The notes under the pieces are model-generated. The model was not told where the DNA came from. It made no database searches and saw only the letters and a program-made list of their open reading frames with translations. This document shows positions 1-7,274 of a DNA stretch of 53,196 nucleotides, in pieces (position 1 is the stretch's first letter; each line of letters starts with the position of its first letter). The position numbers and the translations under genes are program-made. This stretch comes from Gordonia desulfuricans NBRC 100010 (GTDB lineage: Bacteria; Actinomycetota; Actinomycetes; Mycobacteriales; Mycobacteriaceae), in NCBI RefSeq assembly GCF_001485495.1, contig NZ_BCNF01000066.1, forward strand, positions 1 to 53,196. Direction: 5' to 3'.

Positions 1-105
1 GGCCGCGGCGATCCGCGCCACCCGGGCGGCCCGGCGCGCGGCGTCGACCCGGTCACGGGCCACCTCGAGCCGTCGCGACTGCGACCGGTCGGTGTCCGCA
101 CTCAT
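1..105 (-). CDS. Mce-associated membrane protein, N-terminal fragment
   Basis: Only the first 35 codons lie in the window; the gene runs off the left edge. The ATG at 105-103 overlaps the stop of the preceding Mce-associated gene (ATGA), so it is the next gene of the same operon. The visible residues are charged and Arg/Ala-rich (begins MSADTDRSQSRR), like the cytoplasmic N-terminal segment that precedes the membrane anchor in the two genes before it. The assignment rests mainly on that context, so a different product is possible. Confidence 0.5.
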   Translation of the reverse strand, partial: MSADTDRSQSRRLEVARDRVDAARRAARVARIAAA

Positions 106-611
106 GTGATCACCTCCGCCGACGTCAGCAGCCAGCCCTCGCCATGCCGGACGAAGCCCGCGCGGACGGTACGCGCGGTGGTCTCCTCGTGCCCGTCGTC
201 GGTGCGGGTGACCACATTCGACCGGATGAGTGCCGCGCCGGATTCGGTGTCGACGTCGATGAGTGCCACGGTGCCCGGACTCCAGGTGACCGCCGCGGTG
301 CCGTCGGCGGGCGGGCTGCGCAGCGCGGTGGCGAAGGTGCTCGCGAAGTCGCCGCCGATCACCTCGCGGGCGCGGGCCCGGTCGGCCTCCCAGTGTGCCC
401 GGTCGACGGTGAACACGGTGGCGACGATCTGTCCGGCGTGGGCGCGCAACGACATCCGGTTGTCGTCGACGGTGTGGTGCCGGTCGGCCGCCCGCACACC
501 CCACACCACCGCGACGACGAGGACGACGAGCACCACCACGGCCGCCGACAGCACCAGGAAAGCCCGCGTGCGCGACAGGATCCGGTCGCGTCCCGGCAGA
601 AGTCGGGTCAT
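102..611 (-). CDS. Mce-associated membrane protein
   Basis: A 169-residue protein with a short basic N-terminus, one hydrophobic membrane segment at about residues 16-40, and an extracytoplasmic domain of about 125 residues. That architecture is typical of Mce-associated (Mas) proteins, which sit beside Mce lipid-import systems and are thought to help assemble or stabilise the complex. The ATG overlaps the stop of the upstream gene (ATGA) and its own stop overlaps the next start, so three such genes are translationally coupled. No yrbE or mce gene is visible in this window; they could lie beyond the left edge. The family call is from architecture and composition and is moderately sure. Confidence 0.65.
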   Translation of the reverse strand: MTRLLPGRDRILSRTRAFLVLSAAVVVLVVLVVAVVWGVRAADRHHTVDDNRMSLRAHAGQIVATVFTVDRAHWEADRARAREVIGGDFASTFATALRSPPADGTAAVTWSPGTVALIDVDTESGAALIRSNVVTRTDDGHEETTARTVRAGFVRHGEGWLLTSAEVIT

Positions 612-1177
612 GGCAGGTACTGCACCGCCGACACCTTGAGCACACCGGCGTCCTCGGCGACCCCGACGTGCAACCGGAACTGCCGGTCGGTTCCGGCGGC
701 CCCCTCGTAGTGCACGGTCGCCGCGACGAGGACCGTGGCGGCGTCGGCGGTGCGCGCCGACACCCCCGAGCCGTCGATGTCGGCGGAGGCCACCTCACCG
801 TTGCGGCGGATCACCTCGGTGAACGCCTGCGACGACTGCGCGAAATCGTCGTAGAACTCCCCGGTGGCGCGGTCGAGGATACGCCGGACCTGTTGCGGGT
901 CCTGCGGATTCGGGCTCAACAGGAGCGCCACCGTGGATGCGGCGGCCTGCTCGAACTCGGCATCGGAGCGCGTCTGGGCGGAGTGCACCCACGCCCACAC
1001 ACCGATCCCGGCGGCGAGAACCGACGCCACGACGAGTACCCCGATCACCGCCCACCAGCGCCAGGCGAGACCCGGCCGGAGGCCGGCGGCGTACTCGGCG
1101 TCGGCGAGATCGTCAACCGCCGAGCGCAACTCGCGTCGCGCCGCCCGCTCACGACCGATCGTGCTGGAACGCACCAC
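608..1177 (-). CDS. Mce-associated membrane protein
   Basis: A 189-residue protein: a charged cytoplasmic N-terminus of about 38 residues (RERAARRELRSA), one transmembrane segment at about 42-65 (VIGVLVVASVLAAGIGVWAWV), and a periplasmic domain ending in LKVSAVQYLP. This resembles the Mas-type proteins that accompany mce operons in mycobacteria and Gordonia. The GTG start abuts the TGA of the upstream SDR gene (TGAGTG), and a second GTG follows directly, so the start is uncertain by one codon. It is probably cotranscribed with the SDR, TetR and P450 genes upstream. Confidence 0.68.
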   Translation of the reverse strand: MVRSSTIGRERAARRELRSAVDDLADAEYAAGLRPGLAWRWWAVIGVLVVASVLAAGIGVWAWVHSAQTRSDAEFEQAAASTVALLLSPNPQDPQQVRRILDRATGEFYDDFAQSSQAFTEVIRRNGEVASADIDGSGVSARTADAATVLVAATVHYEGAAGTDRQFRLHVGVAEDAGVLKVSAVQYLP

Positions 1178-2131
1178 TCAGGCCGACCGGCCCGCAGAAC
1201 TCGACGCCACAGAACTCGACGCCACAGACCCCGACACCGCAGACCCCGGCGCCGCGGCAGACGCCACCGCGCCGCCACGAATGCGTGCGTCGTAGTCGGC
1301 ACGTCCGGTCGAGTCGACGTCGAGGAAGATCCGGTCGAGACCGGTCTGGCGTCGGGTGAGTCGCTTGAGCGCCTGCGGGAACGACGGGTTGGCGTCCACC
1401 CAGCGCATGAAGCCGGGTGCGGCGACGCGGGTGCGCGGACGGGCGATCACGTCGACGACGGCGGCCGAGACCACCTCCGGCTCGACGGTCTGGATGTAGC
1501 GGTTGGTCTGCAGACCGGTGATGAGTCCGGTGTTGGTGAAGGTCGGCATCACCGTCGACACCCGCACCCCCTGGACCGACAGTTCGGCGTCGAGGGCCTC
1601 GGAGAACTCGATGACGCCGGCCTTGGCGGCGTTGTAGACGGCGAGACCGGGCATCGGCAGACGGCCCGCGACCGAGGCGATGTTGACGATGTGTCCGGCG
1701 CGGCGCGGCACCATCCGTGCGGCGGCGAGCTGGCTTCCGGTGATCACACCGAGCAGGTCGATGTCGATGGTGCGGCGGATCAGTGCGGCGTCGAAGCCGA
1801 GGAAGGAACCGACCGGCATGATCCCCGCGTTGTTGATCAGCACGTCGACGGGGCCGAGCCGGTTCTCGACCTCGTCGAGGAAGGCGGTGAAGCTCCCCCG
1901 GTCGGTGACGTCGACGACGATGCCCTCGACCCCGAGGTCGGCGGCTGCCTTGCCGAGCACCTCCGCGTCGACGTCGCCGATGGCCACGCGGGCACCGGCG
2001 GCGAGAAGCTGTGTGGCCGTCTCCAACCCGATGCCGCGGGCACCACCGGTCACGGCGATCACGCGGTCGGCGAGCACCGCACCCACCGCATCGTGATTGC
2101 GCTTGCCGAAGAGCTTGTCCCGCAGGGTCAT
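1178..2131 (-). CDS. Short-chain dehydrogenase/reductase (Rv3057c-like position)
   Basis: A 317-residue classical SDR. It has the nucleotide-binding motif TGGARGIG near the N-terminus, NNAG in the core, a catalytic Ser in IASVAG and YNAAK as the Tyr/Lys pair. I chose the ATG at 2131 because AGGAG lies five bases before it; a GTG at 2146 overlapping the TetR stop is possible. The C-terminus (SGSVASSSVASSSAGRSA) is low-complexity and encoded by near-perfect 15-bp repeats, so it is probably a disordered tail. An SDR beside a TetR and a P450 recalls M. tuberculosis Rv3057c-Rv3058c-Rv3059 (from memory). The substrate is unknown, probably a hydroxylated lipid or steroid-like compound. Confidence 0.85.
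   Translation of the reverse strand: MTLRDKLFGKRNHDAVGAVLADRVIAVTGGARGIGLETATQLLAAGARVAIGDVDAEVLGKAAADLGVEGIVVDVTDRGSFTAFLDEVENRLGPVDVLINNAGIMPVGSFLGFDAALIRRTIDIDLLGVITGSQLAAARMVPRRAGHIVNIASVAGRLPMPGLAVYNAAKAGVIEFSEALDAELSVQGVRVSTVMPTFTNTGLITGLQTNRYIQTVEPEVVSAAVVDVIARPRTRVAAPGFMRWVDANPSFPQALKRLTRRQTGLDRIFLDVDSTGRADYDARIRGGAVASAAAPGSAVSGSVASSSVASSSAGRSA
1195..1262. repeat. 15-bp tandem repeats in the 3' end of the SDR gene
   Basis: The plus strand shows ACAGAACTCGACGCC-like units in tandem, drifting to ACAGACCCCGACACC. On the coding strand they give the repeated SVASS-type tail of the SDR. Because 15 is a multiple of three, copy-number change would lengthen or shorten the tail without a frameshift. 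Confidence 0.7.
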
Positions 2132-2142
2132 TCCTACTCCTG

Positions 2143-2856
2143 TCACCAGATCATGGGGGCGAGGTACTTCTGTGCCAGTGCGCGAACCGCATCCGGCGCC
2201 TGCCGGGCCTCATCGGAGGCCGGAGTTTCGAGAAATGAGATCACCAGGCGCACATGCAGTTCGACGGCCTCGATGAGCTCGGCGTCGGGCATCTGGGCGC
2301 CGGCATTGCGCAGGGTGGAGGCCACACGCCCGGTGACGACGTCGATGAACAGCGAGGTCACCGATTTGGTGATGGACTTCATCTCGTAGTCGGTGAGCAC
2401 CAGGCGGCGCATCAGCGGGTCCTCGGTGACCAGTTCGGCGCCGGCGGCGAAGGCCTCGACCACCGCGTCGCGCGGGCCGAGTCCGGCCACCGCCTCGACG
2501 AGGCGTTCCATCCCTCGCTCGTAGAGTTCGGTGGTGACCCCGAGCAGCAGTGCCTCTTTGTTGGGGAAGCGCCGGTAGAGCGTGCTGCGGCTGACCCCGG
2601 CCCGTTTGGCGACCTCGTCGACATTGGCCCGGCGGACCCCGACCTCGGTGAACTCGGCGGCCGCCGCGGCGAGGATGGCGGCGTTCTGATCGGCCGGGCT
2701 GTCGGTGTTGCGGACCTTGCGGCGGCGCCGGCTGCCCCCGGCGGCTGTGCCGTTGCCGTCGGCGCCGGACAGATCGTCGTCGGACCGACCGGAATCGGCG
2801 GGCCCGAGGTCGGCATCGGTGTCGGTGAACGTGGTGGTGTCGAAGTCCGAACCCAT
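2143..2856 (-). CDS. TetR-family transcriptional regulator (Rv3058c-like position)
   Basis: About 237 residues. An N-terminal acidic, disordered stretch (DTDADLGPADSGRSDDD) of roughly 50 residues is followed by a TetR helix-turn-helix (VDEVAKRAGVSRSTLYRRFPNKEALL) and a ligand-binding domain. The ATG at 2856 is preferred because GGTGAAGG precedes it. A GTG at 2865 overlapping the P450 stop (GTGA) is an alternative, and either way the gene is coupled to the P450. It is likely to regulate its own P450-SDR operon; the ligand is unknown. The long acidic N-terminal extension is unusual for a TetR protein. Confidence 0.88.
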   Translation of the reverse strand: MGSDFDTTTFTDTDADLGPADSGRSDDDLSGADGNGTAAGGSRRRRKVRNTDSPADQNAAILAAAAAEFTEVGVRRANVDEVAKRAGVSRSTLYRRFPNKEALLLGVTTELYERGMERLVEAVAGLGPRDAVVEAFAAGAELVTEDPLMRRLVLTDYEMKSITKSVTSLFIDVVTGRVASTLRNAGAQMPDAELIEAVELHVRLVISFLETPASDEARQAPDAVRALAQKYLAPMIW

Positions 2857-2861
2857 CGCCT

Positions 2862-4199
2862 TCACCGGCGCCGAACCGTCGCCGGGAACCGGTCCTTGGG
2901 GACCGGGAGCGCGCTGTAGTCCATCGGGAGTTCGTAACCGGCCGGGACCGACCACTCATACCCGCGCAGCAGGTGGTGCATGATCGTCTTGATCTCCATC
3001 TGACCAAAATACAATCCGATGCACTTGTGCACTCCGCCGCCGAACGGCATCCAGGCCATCCGGTGCCCTTTGTCCTCGGCACGATCGGGGGCGAACCGCT
3101 CCGGGTCGAAGGTGTCGGGGTGGGTGTAGAACGCGGAATCCCGGTGGTTGGTGAGCTGCGGGATGGCCACCAGCGTGCCCTTCGGGATGAAGTAGCCGTC
3201 GATCTCGGTGTCCTTGATCGCCATCCGCGGTTGCGCCGGAACCGGTGGGCACATCCGCAACGACTCGCGCATCACCAGGTCGAGCACGTCGAGCCGGGCG
3301 AGGTCGTCATAGCCGAGTTCTGGCCCCAGCTCCAGGGACTGGGTGCGCGCCCGCTCCTGCCATGGCCGATCGGCCGCCATCCGGTAGGCCATCTGGGTCA
3401 TCGTGATGGTCGAGGTGTCGTGTGCGGCCATCAGCACGAAGATCATGTGGTCGACGACGTCATCGTCGGTGAATCGGTGTCCCTCTTCGCTTTCGGCGTG
3501 ACACAGCACCGAGAACAGGTCGGGGGTCTCGCGGGCCCGCTTGGCCGGGATGGTCTCGTAGAAGAACTCCTCGAGCACCTTGCGGCTGCGCAGCCCCTTC
3601 CACCAGCGACCACCGGGCATCGGGGCGCGGACGTAGGCGACGCCGGCCCGCACGGTCTCGATGAATGCCTTGTTGAGCTGGTCGGCACGGTCCTTGGGGA
3701 GTTCGACGCCGAGGAAGACCTCGAGTGCGACGTCGAGGGTGAGGGATTTGAACTGGTCGAACATCCGTACCTCACCGACCGGGAACCGGCCGATCGCCTC
3801 GGCGATGATCGGCTGCATCTCCTGCATGTAGCCCTTGAGCACGGTGGGGGTGAAGGCCTGCTGCAGGATGTGCCGGTGATGGCGGTGCTCGTCGAAGTCG
3901 AGGAGCATGACGCCGCGGTTGAAGAACGGTCCGATGAAGTAGCTCCAGGCGGGACCGTTGGCGAAGGCACGGTCTTTGTTCATCAGGATCTGGTGCGCCG
4001 CCTGCGCACCGGCCACGGTGACCGTGCTGATCCCGAGCGCCTTGAGTGCCGAGATGGTGCCGAACTCGGCGCGGCGTCGCTCACCGTAGCCGAACGGATC
4101 GCGCCGCATGGCCATCATCTCGAGCACGCCGTTGCGCTCGACCCGCGGGACCGAACGCAGACCGCTGCCGGCAGGTGCCGGTGCCAACACCGCGACCAT
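2862..4199 (-). CDS. Cytochrome P450, CYP136-like
   Basis: A 445-residue P450 with an I-helix oxygen-activation motif (MAAHDTST), an ExxR motif (ESLR) and a heme-binding loop PFGGGVHKCIG with the thiolate Cys at about residue 393. The sequence MLLDFDEHRHHRHILQQAFT and the GGGVHKC loop resemble the CYP51/CYP136-like group rather than the usual soluble bacterial P450s. The neighbouring TetR and SDR match the M. tuberculosis cyp136 (Rv3059) neighbourhood, which supports CYP136, though here the P450 is on the same strand as they are. The start has a strong GGAGGAGG ribosome-binding site. The substrate is unknown. No ferredoxin gene is adjacent, so electrons must come from an unlinked partner. Confidence 0.85.
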   Translation of the reverse strand: MVAVLAPAPAGSGLRSVPRVERNGVLEMMAMRRDPFGYGERRRAEFGTISALKALGISTVTVAGAQAAHQILMNKDRAFANGPAWSYFIGPFFNRGVMLLDFDEHRHHRHILQQAFTPTVLKGYMQEMQPIIAEAIGRFPVGEVRMFDQFKSLTLDVALEVFLGVELPKDRADQLNKAFIETVRAGVAYVRAPMPGGRWWKGLRSRKVLEEFFYETIPAKRARETPDLFSVLCHAESEEGHRFTDDDVVDHMIFVLMAAHDTSTITMTQMAYRMAADRPWQERARTQSLELGPELGYDDLARLDVLDLVMRESLRMCPPVPAQPRMAIKDTEIDGYFIPKGTLVAIPQLTNHRDSAFYTHPDTFDPERFAPDRAEDKGHRMAWMPFGGGVHKCIGLYFGQMEIKTIMHHLLRGYEWSVPAGYELPMDYSALPVPKDRFPATVRRR

Positions 4200-4286
4200 C
4201 TCGTCCTCCTCCGGTCATGTACCGTCGTGTGATCCAGTACACATCCATTGGAACAGAATTGGACGAATGTTTCTAGTGGGTTCCGA
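4200..4286. promoter_or_regulatory. P450 operon upstream region
   Basis: This 87-bp gap separates the P450 start from the menC stop and must hold the promoter of the minus-strand P450 operon. It contains a short inverted repeat, TGTAC (4218-4222) and GTACA (4237-4241), 14 bp apart, which could be the operator of the TetR encoded in the operon. The arms are short, so this is weak. Confidence 0.3.
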
Positions 4287-5306
4287 TCAGCCCAGGTCGA
4301 CGCCGTCATACCGCGGGTCCCCGTGCCGCATCCGGCGCTCCAGGACCTGATGGCACCGCGTCAGCCGGTCGCGCCACCACCTGGTGCGCCCGGCGTCGGC
4401 GAGCATCCCGGCACCCACCGGCACCGGTAGTGCATCCGGACCGGGCCAGCGCGGGACGAGGGCACCGCCCTCGGGCGCGAACGACGGCGCGACGTCGGCG
4501 ACGAACAACGATCCGGTGCCCAGCCCGCAGGCCAGGTCCAGTCGGGGCAGCGCCGCGGCGGCGGCGACCCCGGCGGCCATCCCGACCATCGAATCCAGCG
4601 CGCTCGAGATCACCACGGGCAGACCGATCTCGTCGGCCAGCGCCAGCACCGCCCGCATCCCGCCGAGCGGGGCCACCTTGAGCACGGCGACGTCGGCGGC
4701 GTCGGCGGCGATCACCCGCATCGGGTCGGCGGCCTTGCGGATCGACTCGTCGGCGGCGATCGGCACCGACACCGCCCGGCGCACCTGCGCCAGCTCCTCG
4801 ACGGTCGCGCACGGCTGCTCCGCATACTCCAGCTCGCCGATCGCCTTCAGTGCCGTGATCGCCTGCGTCACAGACCATTTGCCGTTGGCATCGACGCGCA
4901 CCCGCGGGATCAGCTCACGGGTGGCGGCAACCCTGGCCACGTCGTCGTCGAGAGTCTGCCCGGGTTCGGCCACCTTGACCTTCGCGGTGGTGGCACCGGG
5001 ATTCCGGGCCAGGATCGCCGCGACCTCCGCGGCCGGTACCGCGGGCACGGTGGCGTTGACCGGCACCCGAGAACGCCGGGCGGCCGGCGGCCCCCACCAT
5101 GCGGCCTCGATCCCCGCGGCCAGCCACGCCGCCGACTCCTCGTCGTCGTACTCGACGAAGGGACCGAACTCCCCCCATCCCGCCGGCCCGCGGAAGATCA
5201 GCACCTCACGGGCGGTGATCCCACGGAACCGGGTGCGCATCGGCAGCCGCACCACCACGGCGTTCTCGAGCAACTCCTGCACCGGCGGCAACACCACGGC
5301 ACCCAT
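4287..5306 (-). CDS. menC: o-Succinylbenzoate synthase
   Basis: A 339-residue enolase-superfamily enzyme of menaquinone biosynthesis, dehydrating SHCHC to o-succinylbenzoate. Visible signatures are the TAKVKV catalytic-lysine motif, the metal ligands in RVDANGKW, EYAEQP and ADES, and KVAPLGG, in the normal order for the muconate-lactonising/OSBS group. The ATG at 5306 follows AGAGGG; a GTG directly before it is less likely. The gene stands alone here, with no other men gene in the window. It is divergent from the MpaB-like gene. Confidence 0.9.
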   Translation of the reverse strand: MGAVVLPPVQELLENAVVVRLPMRTRFRGITAREVLIFRGPAGWGEFGPFVEYDDEESAAWLAAGIEAAWWGPPAARRSRVPVNATVPAVPAAEVAAILARNPGATTAKVKVAEPGQTLDDDVARVAATRELIPRVRVDANGKWSVTQAITALKAIGELEYAEQPCATVEELAQVRRAVSVPIAADESIRKAADPMRVIAADAADVAVLKVAPLGGMRAVLALADEIGLPVVISSALDSMVGMAAGVAAAAALPRLDLACGLGTGSLFVADVAPSFAPEGGALVPRWPGPDALPVPVGAGMLADAGRTRWWRDRLTRCHQVLERRMRHGDPRYDGVDLG

Positions 5307-5403
5307 CACACCCTCTTTCGGCCATGGACCTGCCCGGCAATGCCGGAACCCACCGTTGAAACAAATCTAGATATCCGTTCCAAAGTGGGTTATGGTCCCT
5401 GTC

Positions 5404-6351
5404 ATGACAGTCAACCAGGGGTTCGACGCCGCGATCCGCGAGGCGGAGCCGGTTGTCGTCGCGGACACACCCGACGACGCACTGCCGATGCCACGCCTCG
5501 GTGCCGACTCGCTGATCTGGAAGTTCTACGGCGACGTCCGCGGCCTGCTCGGCTTCCAGCGCCTCGCCGGCACCGAGAACTGCATCGAGCAGCTCGGCCA
5601 GGCCGTCCTCGACCACTCGGTGATCTTCGACGACTTCCTCGGCCGCGCCCGCCGCACCGGGCCGCCGGTGATGCGCACCGTCTACTCCACCGAACCGCAG
5701 AAGTGGGGTCGCACCGTCCGCGACTTCCACAAGGACATCAAGGGCACCATCAGCGACGGTTCGCGCTACCACGCGCTCAACCCGGAGCTGTTCTATTGGG
5801 CGCACGCCACCTTCGTCGACCAGACGCTCTACATCACCGACACCTTCATCCGCCGGCTCTCGGAGGCCGAGAAGGAACAGATCTTCGAGGAGAGCAAGGT
5901 CTGGTACGAGCTGTACGGTGTCAGCGCCCGCAGCCAGCCGCAGACCTACGCCGAGTTCCGGGCGTACTGGGACGACATGCTCGACCGCTTCGTCCCGCAC
6001 AAGACCATCGTCTACGCCACCGGCTACATCCGAAAAGGGTTCCCGCGGCCCGCGAGCATCCCCGCCCCGGTGTGGCGGGTGGTGTCGAAACCACTCGACG
6101 CGTTCATCCGCACCGTCGTGGTGGGCACGCTCCCGCCGCAGATGCGCACGGTCTGCGACCTGGAATGGGACGACAAGCGGGAGAAGCGCTTCCAGCGATT
6201 CGCCGCGTTCATGCGGGCACTCAATCCGGTGATCAACCGGTTGCCGCTGAAATGGCTGTACGTGCCGTGGGCCTATGAGGCGTGGCAGCAGGTCGGGGTG
6301 GATCCCCGCCCGCTGCACAACAAGCCGGCCCAGAGCAGGATCGGGGCCTGA
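5404..6351 (+). CDS. Oxygenase MpaB family (DUF2236) protein
   Basis: About 315 residues of the DUF2236/MpaB-like family, which includes the latex-clearing protein Lcp and MpaB, heme-containing oxygenases. Recognisable features are the N-terminal GADSLIWKFYGDVRGLLGFQR segment, FHKDIKGTISDGSRYHALNP, FYWAHATFVDQTLY and a basic C-terminal half. The His in FHKDIKG and in YWAHATF are candidates for heme or metal ligation, by family analogy only. There is no signal peptide, so a cytoplasmic enzyme is expected, unlike secreted Lcp. ATG 5404 is chosen as the family-like start; ATG 5392 in frame is possible. The substrate is unknown. Confidence 0.75.
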   Translation: MTVNQGFDAAIREAEPVVVADTPDDALPMPRLGADSLIWKFYGDVRGLLGFQRLAGTENCIEQLGQAVLDHSVIFDDFLGRARRTGPPVMRTVYSTEPQKWGRTVRDFHKDIKGTISDGSRYHALNPELFYWAHATFVDQTLYITDTFIRRLSEAEKEQIFEESKVWYELYGVSARSQPQTYAEFRAYWDDMLDRFVPHKTIVYATGYIRKGFPRPASIPAPVWRVVSKPLDAFIRTVVVGTLPPQMRTVCDLEWDDKREKRFQRFAAFMRALNPVINRLPLKWLYVPWAYEAWQQVGVDPRPLHNKPAQSRIGA

Positions 6352-6438
6352 GGTCGGTGCCTGGGACGTCGTCGACGAGGGGCGACCGCGTCCCGGGCAC
6401 CGCCGGATCCCACCGGCATGCGGACAGGATCCCGGGGT

Positions 6439-7194
6439 TCACGCCTGTGTGAGGAATCCTCCTGCGGCACCGCAGAATTCGCGACGCCGATCACGGTGGA
6501 CGCTGTGGCCGGCCTCGATCACCTCGAAGCGGGCACCCGGAATCGTCTCCGCCAGCGTCCGGAGATGCTGCGACGGAAGAAAACTGCGCTGCCCGCCGGA
6601 GATCACCAGGGTGCGTGCCGACACCTGCGCCAACCGCTGCCACCACTGCGGTTCGGCCTGCTCGAACGCCGCGCCCACCTGACCGCCGACCGCCCTGTCG
6701 AACCGCAGCAACGGCATCGGATTGGCCAGCAGCAACGCCAGACCGCGAACCCGCTCGCCGAGCGAGGAATCCATCACGATGCCCTCGTCGACGTCGGCCT
6801 GATCGCGTGGCATCGGCGGCACCTCCTCGAGCACCAGCGACCGCACCCGGTCCGGGGCCGACATCGCCAGCCGCAGTGACGCATGCGCACCCAGCGAATG
6901 TCCGACGACGTCGACCTGCGCGACGTCGAGATCGTCGAGCACATACCGGAGATCGTCGGAGAACGACTCGAGCCGATAGTCGCCGGGGCGCCCGCTGCGA
7001 CCGTGGCCACGCAGGTCCACCGCGAGCACGGCACGCCCGGCCGCACGCAGCTGACCGGCGAAATACCGCCAGGTGGAGTGATCGCCTCCCATCCCGTGCA
7101 CCAGCAGGACCGGGGGCGCTGCGCCCGGGGTACCCGAGGTGCGCACGGCCAGGGTCAGATCACCGGATTCGGTCGGTCGTCCTACCAATCGCAC
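6439..7194 (-). CDS. Alpha/beta hydrolase
   Basis: About 251 residues with an alpha/beta-hydrolase fold: oxyanion-hole motif LLVHGMGG, nucleophile elbow VVGHSLGAH with Ser at about 100, and a C-terminal EAGHSVH supplying the likely catalytic His. There is no signal peptide. The start is uncertain: the GTG at 7194 begins the conserved region, while an ATG at 7278 overlaps the stop of the large WD40 gene (ATGA) but would add 28 Arg/Gly-rich residues without family resemblance. It lies directly downstream of the STAND/WD40 gene on the same strand and may be cotranscribed. The substrate cannot be predicted. Confidence 0.8.
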   Translation of the reverse strand: MRLVGRPTESGDLTLAVRTSGTPGAAPPVLLVHGMGGDHSTWRYFAGQLRAAGRAVLAVDLRGHGRSGRPGDYRLESFSDDLRYVLDDLDVAQVDVVGHSLGAHASLRLAMSAPDRVRSLVLEEVPPMPRDQADVDEGIVMDSSLGERVRGLALLLANPMPLLRFDRAVGGQVGAAFEQAEPQWWQRLAQVSARTLVISGGQRSFLPSQHLRTLAETIPGARFEVIEAGHSVHRDRRREFCGAAGGFLTQA

Positions 7195-7274
7195 CCGGCC
7201 AGGGTACTGCGCGGCTCCCCGACGATCCCCCGGCCAGGCCTGTGATCCTCGTCGAACGCCCCGGCGGCCCCGGA

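Noticed and set aside
668..2389. Plus-strand frame antisense to the Mas and SDR genes
   Set aside because: Repetitive Arg/His-rich shadow of GC-rich codons.
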